Source: Platynereis dumerilii (Eukaryota; Annelida; Polychaeta; Phyllodocida; Nereididae). From it: a stretch of 64,000 nucleotides of DNA. The notes beneath the pieces were generated by a model. The model saw nothing but the letters and a program-made list of their open reading frames with translations, was not told where the DNA came from and did no database searches. Within the stretch, counting starts at the first letter, position 1. Every line of letters starts with the position of its first letter. Shown piece by piece: positions 60,640 to 64,000 of the stretch. The translations under genes were made by a program, and so were the position numbers. The stretch covers positions 14,596,253 to 14,660,252 of the forward strand of contig JAPTHN010000019.1 in assembly GCA_026936325.1 (NCBI GenBank), written 5' to 3'.

Positions 60640-62811
60640 TTTTAACATAATTCTTCAAACGCATCTATATGAAGCGTTTCCCTCAAAATCCAATTATAGG
60701 CTCTAAAAGCCACAATGTAAGGGTCTTCCGTCTGAGACCATAAGTAAAGTTTTTTTGGTCTGCAGTATCACATGACATCTCCTGTCCATCAACTCAGGTC
60801 ATGCCATTGTGACCCAATCATGTTGCAGTGTCGTGTGAGTCTCTTGTGTCAAGTTATGATCCTCTTACCTGTCAGGAACAGCCAAGGAAGACATCAGGCC
60901 TGCCTTCTTCCAAAAACATATGAGATGTAAATTTGTTGACAATTCCTCAATCCTTACAGTCCTAATGATTTTAGATCCAAAATTGTTATGATGGAAATTA
61001 TGTTATTTGAGCTTTGATAAGAAAGGGAAATGTATGGTAGAAACTTCTGTTTTGGTTCTGCAGGTTGACTCGGAAATTCAGAGTGCCTGCAGAAGCATTT
61101 CGGTTATCACGCAAACTGACAGGTTGAAGCTTGGAGTATCCTGGGGGGTTAGCGTTAACAGCTTGTCCTGATGCTTATTATGCTTGGCTACTGCAAATGG
61201 TCTCGTAAATAAGGAATTAATTGCCAGGAGGGGCCTTCAGTCACATTCAGTTACACTAAAACTTTATAAGTGGTGATGTCACATTAAGAATTGATAGTTG
61301 AATAATGACTAAGATTATCTAAATATTGTTAACTAGAATCATTAAGAATGTGAGCAGAAAATAGCATATTGTGATGGTTTTATGTACATAAATTGGATAC
61401 ATTTGTGAGTGTAATATCAAGCAAAATCATTTCTTATCATGTACAATCCTTATGGTGATATTTTATAATAATTCACAGCCAAACCAGTATTATTCAGACT
61501 GTTCTCACGAAATACTGTAAAACACAGGTGATGAAATTGGTCGACAAGCCATATAAGCTGAGGTTTGGATACACACTTCATATTTTTTAAACAACCATAT
61601 AAAAGTTCATGAACTATACCTGGCAGTGTAGAATCATCAGTGTGAAATCTGCATAGTCACATTATATCCAACCAACATTTATAAGGAAGTGAATATTCTT
61701 TAAAACCAGCAGTAAGTGAGAGGAAAAAGATATGGAAATCCTTTTAAAAATCACTCAACTCCACCTTGATGGGGCAAATTAATTCAATCTGGAGAGACAT
61801 GAAGTCTGCATGGAATCCCACACAAATTCCCCTTGATTGATATGTGGGTTTTAGGGCTGCTGCTGAGATGTGAGCTGAATTGATTTCAGCAAGCTTCTGG
61901 TCTAATTCACTCTCTTCAGAACTCAATGCCTTAAATTATGGATTACTTAAATATGTAACTACTGCATGTAGCCTATTACGGCAGTTATTGACTATGTAAT
62001 ATTTAGCAAATACAGCAGGGCGTTGGCGGCAGTTCAGAATTGGTCATGGGGAAGGAAACTGTACAGAAAAACCACATCTTCCTATAACTGTAGTTGTGAA
62101 AAATGTCTTTCTCTTCGGATCAGTATAAAGTGTGTGTGTCTGGGCATATTTGCACAGTGTATACACAAGCTCTTTTAAAAGTGATTTGTGCTGGAGCAGC
62201 TTCAAAGTATATGCATCTGTCTGTATGAGTATCAGCCTGCCTGAAAGCCAAAGCAAAAGATGGTTTAGAAAAAAACATGACTGTATTCTAGGTGGAGGCA
62301 AGTAAAAGATCCCACCCGTGTGAACAGGGAGTACCTCATCACTACATCTGCCACCAGCAACTGCTCGTATAAGTTTAAATAGCTTCAGAGCCAGTAGCAT
62401 TGGGACATATAATATAGCCTCTCTGTGAATTTATTATCGACTTATTTCTGAAAGACGATTGCTAAGAATTATGTTTGACAACATTAGCTTCTAATAACTT
62501 ATTGGATAATCAAATCTGATGATATTCTAATGTTTTGCAGGAGTGAGACATGAAGGAAATGGCTCCAGACTCAGATTGTCATCTGACGGCCTTCTATCAA
62601 TTGAGTCACAACATCTAACTGGAATAAAGACTTTTATAACTCTCCCACATGGCTTTATCACATATTGCGGCCAGAAGCCAAGTTGTAGGGAGCTATAGGG
62701 AAGTGGCTGTAAGTTTCTTGTAACTTCAGATAACTGAATTTCAGATCATAAGTTATTTTAGAAAGTATTGCGCCTTGTCATCCGAGGAAAAAATATTCCC
62801 TGTCATATAAT
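60640..62811. repeat. Long dispersed repeat, copy C, cut by a LINE
   Basis: Colinear with 48050-50870 and carrying one copy of the module with tcctggggggttagcg near 61140. Its right end is interrupted at 62812 by the tail of the LINE that follows. Confidence 0.8.
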
Positions 62812-64000
62812 CAGACAGACAGACAGACAAGACAGACAGACAAATTCTTTATTGACCTGTGTAAAAAATATACACCCAGCCCTATATGGGCTTACAAGTC
62901 ATCAAAATAATTCAAAAGTAACTTTAACAACAAATTTTCTGGAAACTACAATATTAAAACATTTACAATCACATATTTACAATATTAAAACATTTACAAC
63001 AAACTTCTTGAATTAACTATTATACAACAAACTTCTTCTTCTATGGAAAGCTTTAAACAAATATTCTGCAGTAAATCTAACTAAATCCTTGGACATCAAC
63101 AACTTAAATTTTTCTTGTAATGATAAAAAGTAAAAATCCACACAATAATCTAAAACACAAGTTAAAAGTAAATTACGTAAATCGTTATAAGTATTACAAT
63201 GGAACAAAAAATGATTTTCATCTTCTAGAACATGATGGGAACAAAATTCACAAACTCTATATTGTAATGGTATATCATTGTAACGTCCTGTCTCTATTGC
63301 TAATGGTAAAACACCGAACCTAAATTGTGAAAGAACAGACAAATGACCTCTATCATAAATTTTATATACATAATCCTCAGTACCAAATGTAGTTTTAAAT
63401 TCTCTGTAAGTTCTTAATTTTGGCATGTTAGTTACTAAATTTTTCCAGTTGGTTTTATAAATTTCCATCAGTTGACGTTGTGTATTTTCCAGGTTAATAG
63501 GTAAATTTTCTACAAAATTTTGAGTAAGATTCAATTTAGTGAATATTTGTAAAACCTCATTACTCCAATTTCTCTTGTTAATTTGTTTATCAACTTCAAA
63601 CACTTGCTTTGTCAGTCTGTTTTCATCCATGTAAACAAGTCTATTCCAAAGACGTAGTATTTCAATATGACGTCTAGTTTTTGAATCAATCCATCCCATA
63701 TCGCCTTTAAAAGCATGTTTCGGAGTAAAACTAGAAAAAATCGTATTGCCCTGTTTTGTATTGCTTCAGGTTTAGAAAAGTCTTTGTAGCCCCAAACTCC
63801 TGAACAATAATCCATAATAGGAACAACACCTGAATCAAACAATTTACTGTATGTTTTAAATCCTAAACCTTTCAATTTGTAAACTTTGTTTTGGATACTT
63901 CCAAGCGCTCTTCCAGCCGAGTTGGCAAGGGCAGTTGATGTAACATTATAATCAAGTCAGTCTTCTAAGATTAGTCCCAGATATTTATAACTTTTTACAA
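62812..64000 (-). mobile_element. LINE reverse-transcriptase C-terminal part, running off the window
   Basis: The minus strand reads LFDSGVVPIMDYCSGVWGYK, IQNRAIRFFL, then after one frame change near 63690 MGWIDSKTRRHIEILRLWNR, FRFGVLPLAIETGRYNDIPL and CEFCSHHVLEDENHFLFHC, the thumb and C-terminal Cys-His region of a CR1/Jockey-group LINE common in marine invertebrates. A stop at 63013, a 3' untranslated part and a tail of repeated tctg (62812-62842) end the element. The 5' part lies beyond the window. Confidence 0.85.

Noticed and set aside
1-64000. LTR elements, other virus-like elements and CRISPR arrays
   Set aside because: No pair of direct long terminal repeats with retroviral-type motifs, no capsid- or envelope-like frame and no regularly spaced direct repeats with unique spacers were seen; the arrays here are ordinary minisatellites.

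Overview
The window looks like a piece of an AT-rich, repeat-laden animal genome, most likely a marine invertebrate deuterostome (echinoderm or hemichordate grade). This assignment is an inference. It rests on a multi-exon gene with 0.4-4 kb introns and GT-AG splice sites, abundant decayed LINEs of the RTE-like and CR1/Jockey-like groups, many small hAT and Tc1/mariner-type inverted-repeat elements, and frequent AGGCCTA words. There is no sign of bacterial or viral gene organisation, and no tRNA or rRNA gene was recognised.

One host gene can be read confidently. It lies on the minus strand from its poly(A) signal near 7.8 kb to a first visible exon at 36.2 kb. Sixteen coding exons with consistent splice phases join into 718 codons that end at a normal stop. 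The start codon lies in a 5' exon that I could not find. The product is predicted to be a type II membrane protein: a short basic cytoplasmic tail, one membrane helix, a stalk, and then two tandem extracellular units. Each unit is a cysteine-containing segment followed by a region that resembles a NIDO (nidogen-like) domain. The four internal exons that carry each NIDO-like region have the same phase series (1-0, 0-2, 2-0, 0-0), so the gene grew by internal duplication. The second linker carries an in-frame Met-Asp-Ser-Gly tandem repeat, and a duplicated acceptor region near 11.9 kb makes a possible 96-base cassette exon.

Mobile elements fill most of the rest. From 1 to 7.6 kb is a large imperfect inverted repeat pierced by small transposons and LINE fragments. 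The introns hold a CR1-like LINE tail (14.2-15.2 kb), an inverted-repeat transposon flanked by 7-base duplications (18.5-22.3 kb), a hAT element inside a hAT element (28.7-30.7 kb), several hAT MITEs and several minisatellites. Upstream of the visible gene (36.9-40.5 kb) is a TTAA-flanked inverted-repeat element that contains a decayed RTE-like LINE.

From 43.7 kb to the end there is no host gene that I can support. This part holds copies of a modular repeat family shared with the first 7.6 kb, a LINE ORF1-only element with clean target-site duplications, direct copies of one long repeat (48.1-51.5, 58.2-59.7 and 60.6-62.8 kb), a transposon nested in the end of another transposon (52.5-58.2 kb) that carries a 55-base minisatellite and a spliced-looking open frame, a perfect 92-base palindrome (59.3 kb), and a LINE that runs off the right edge.
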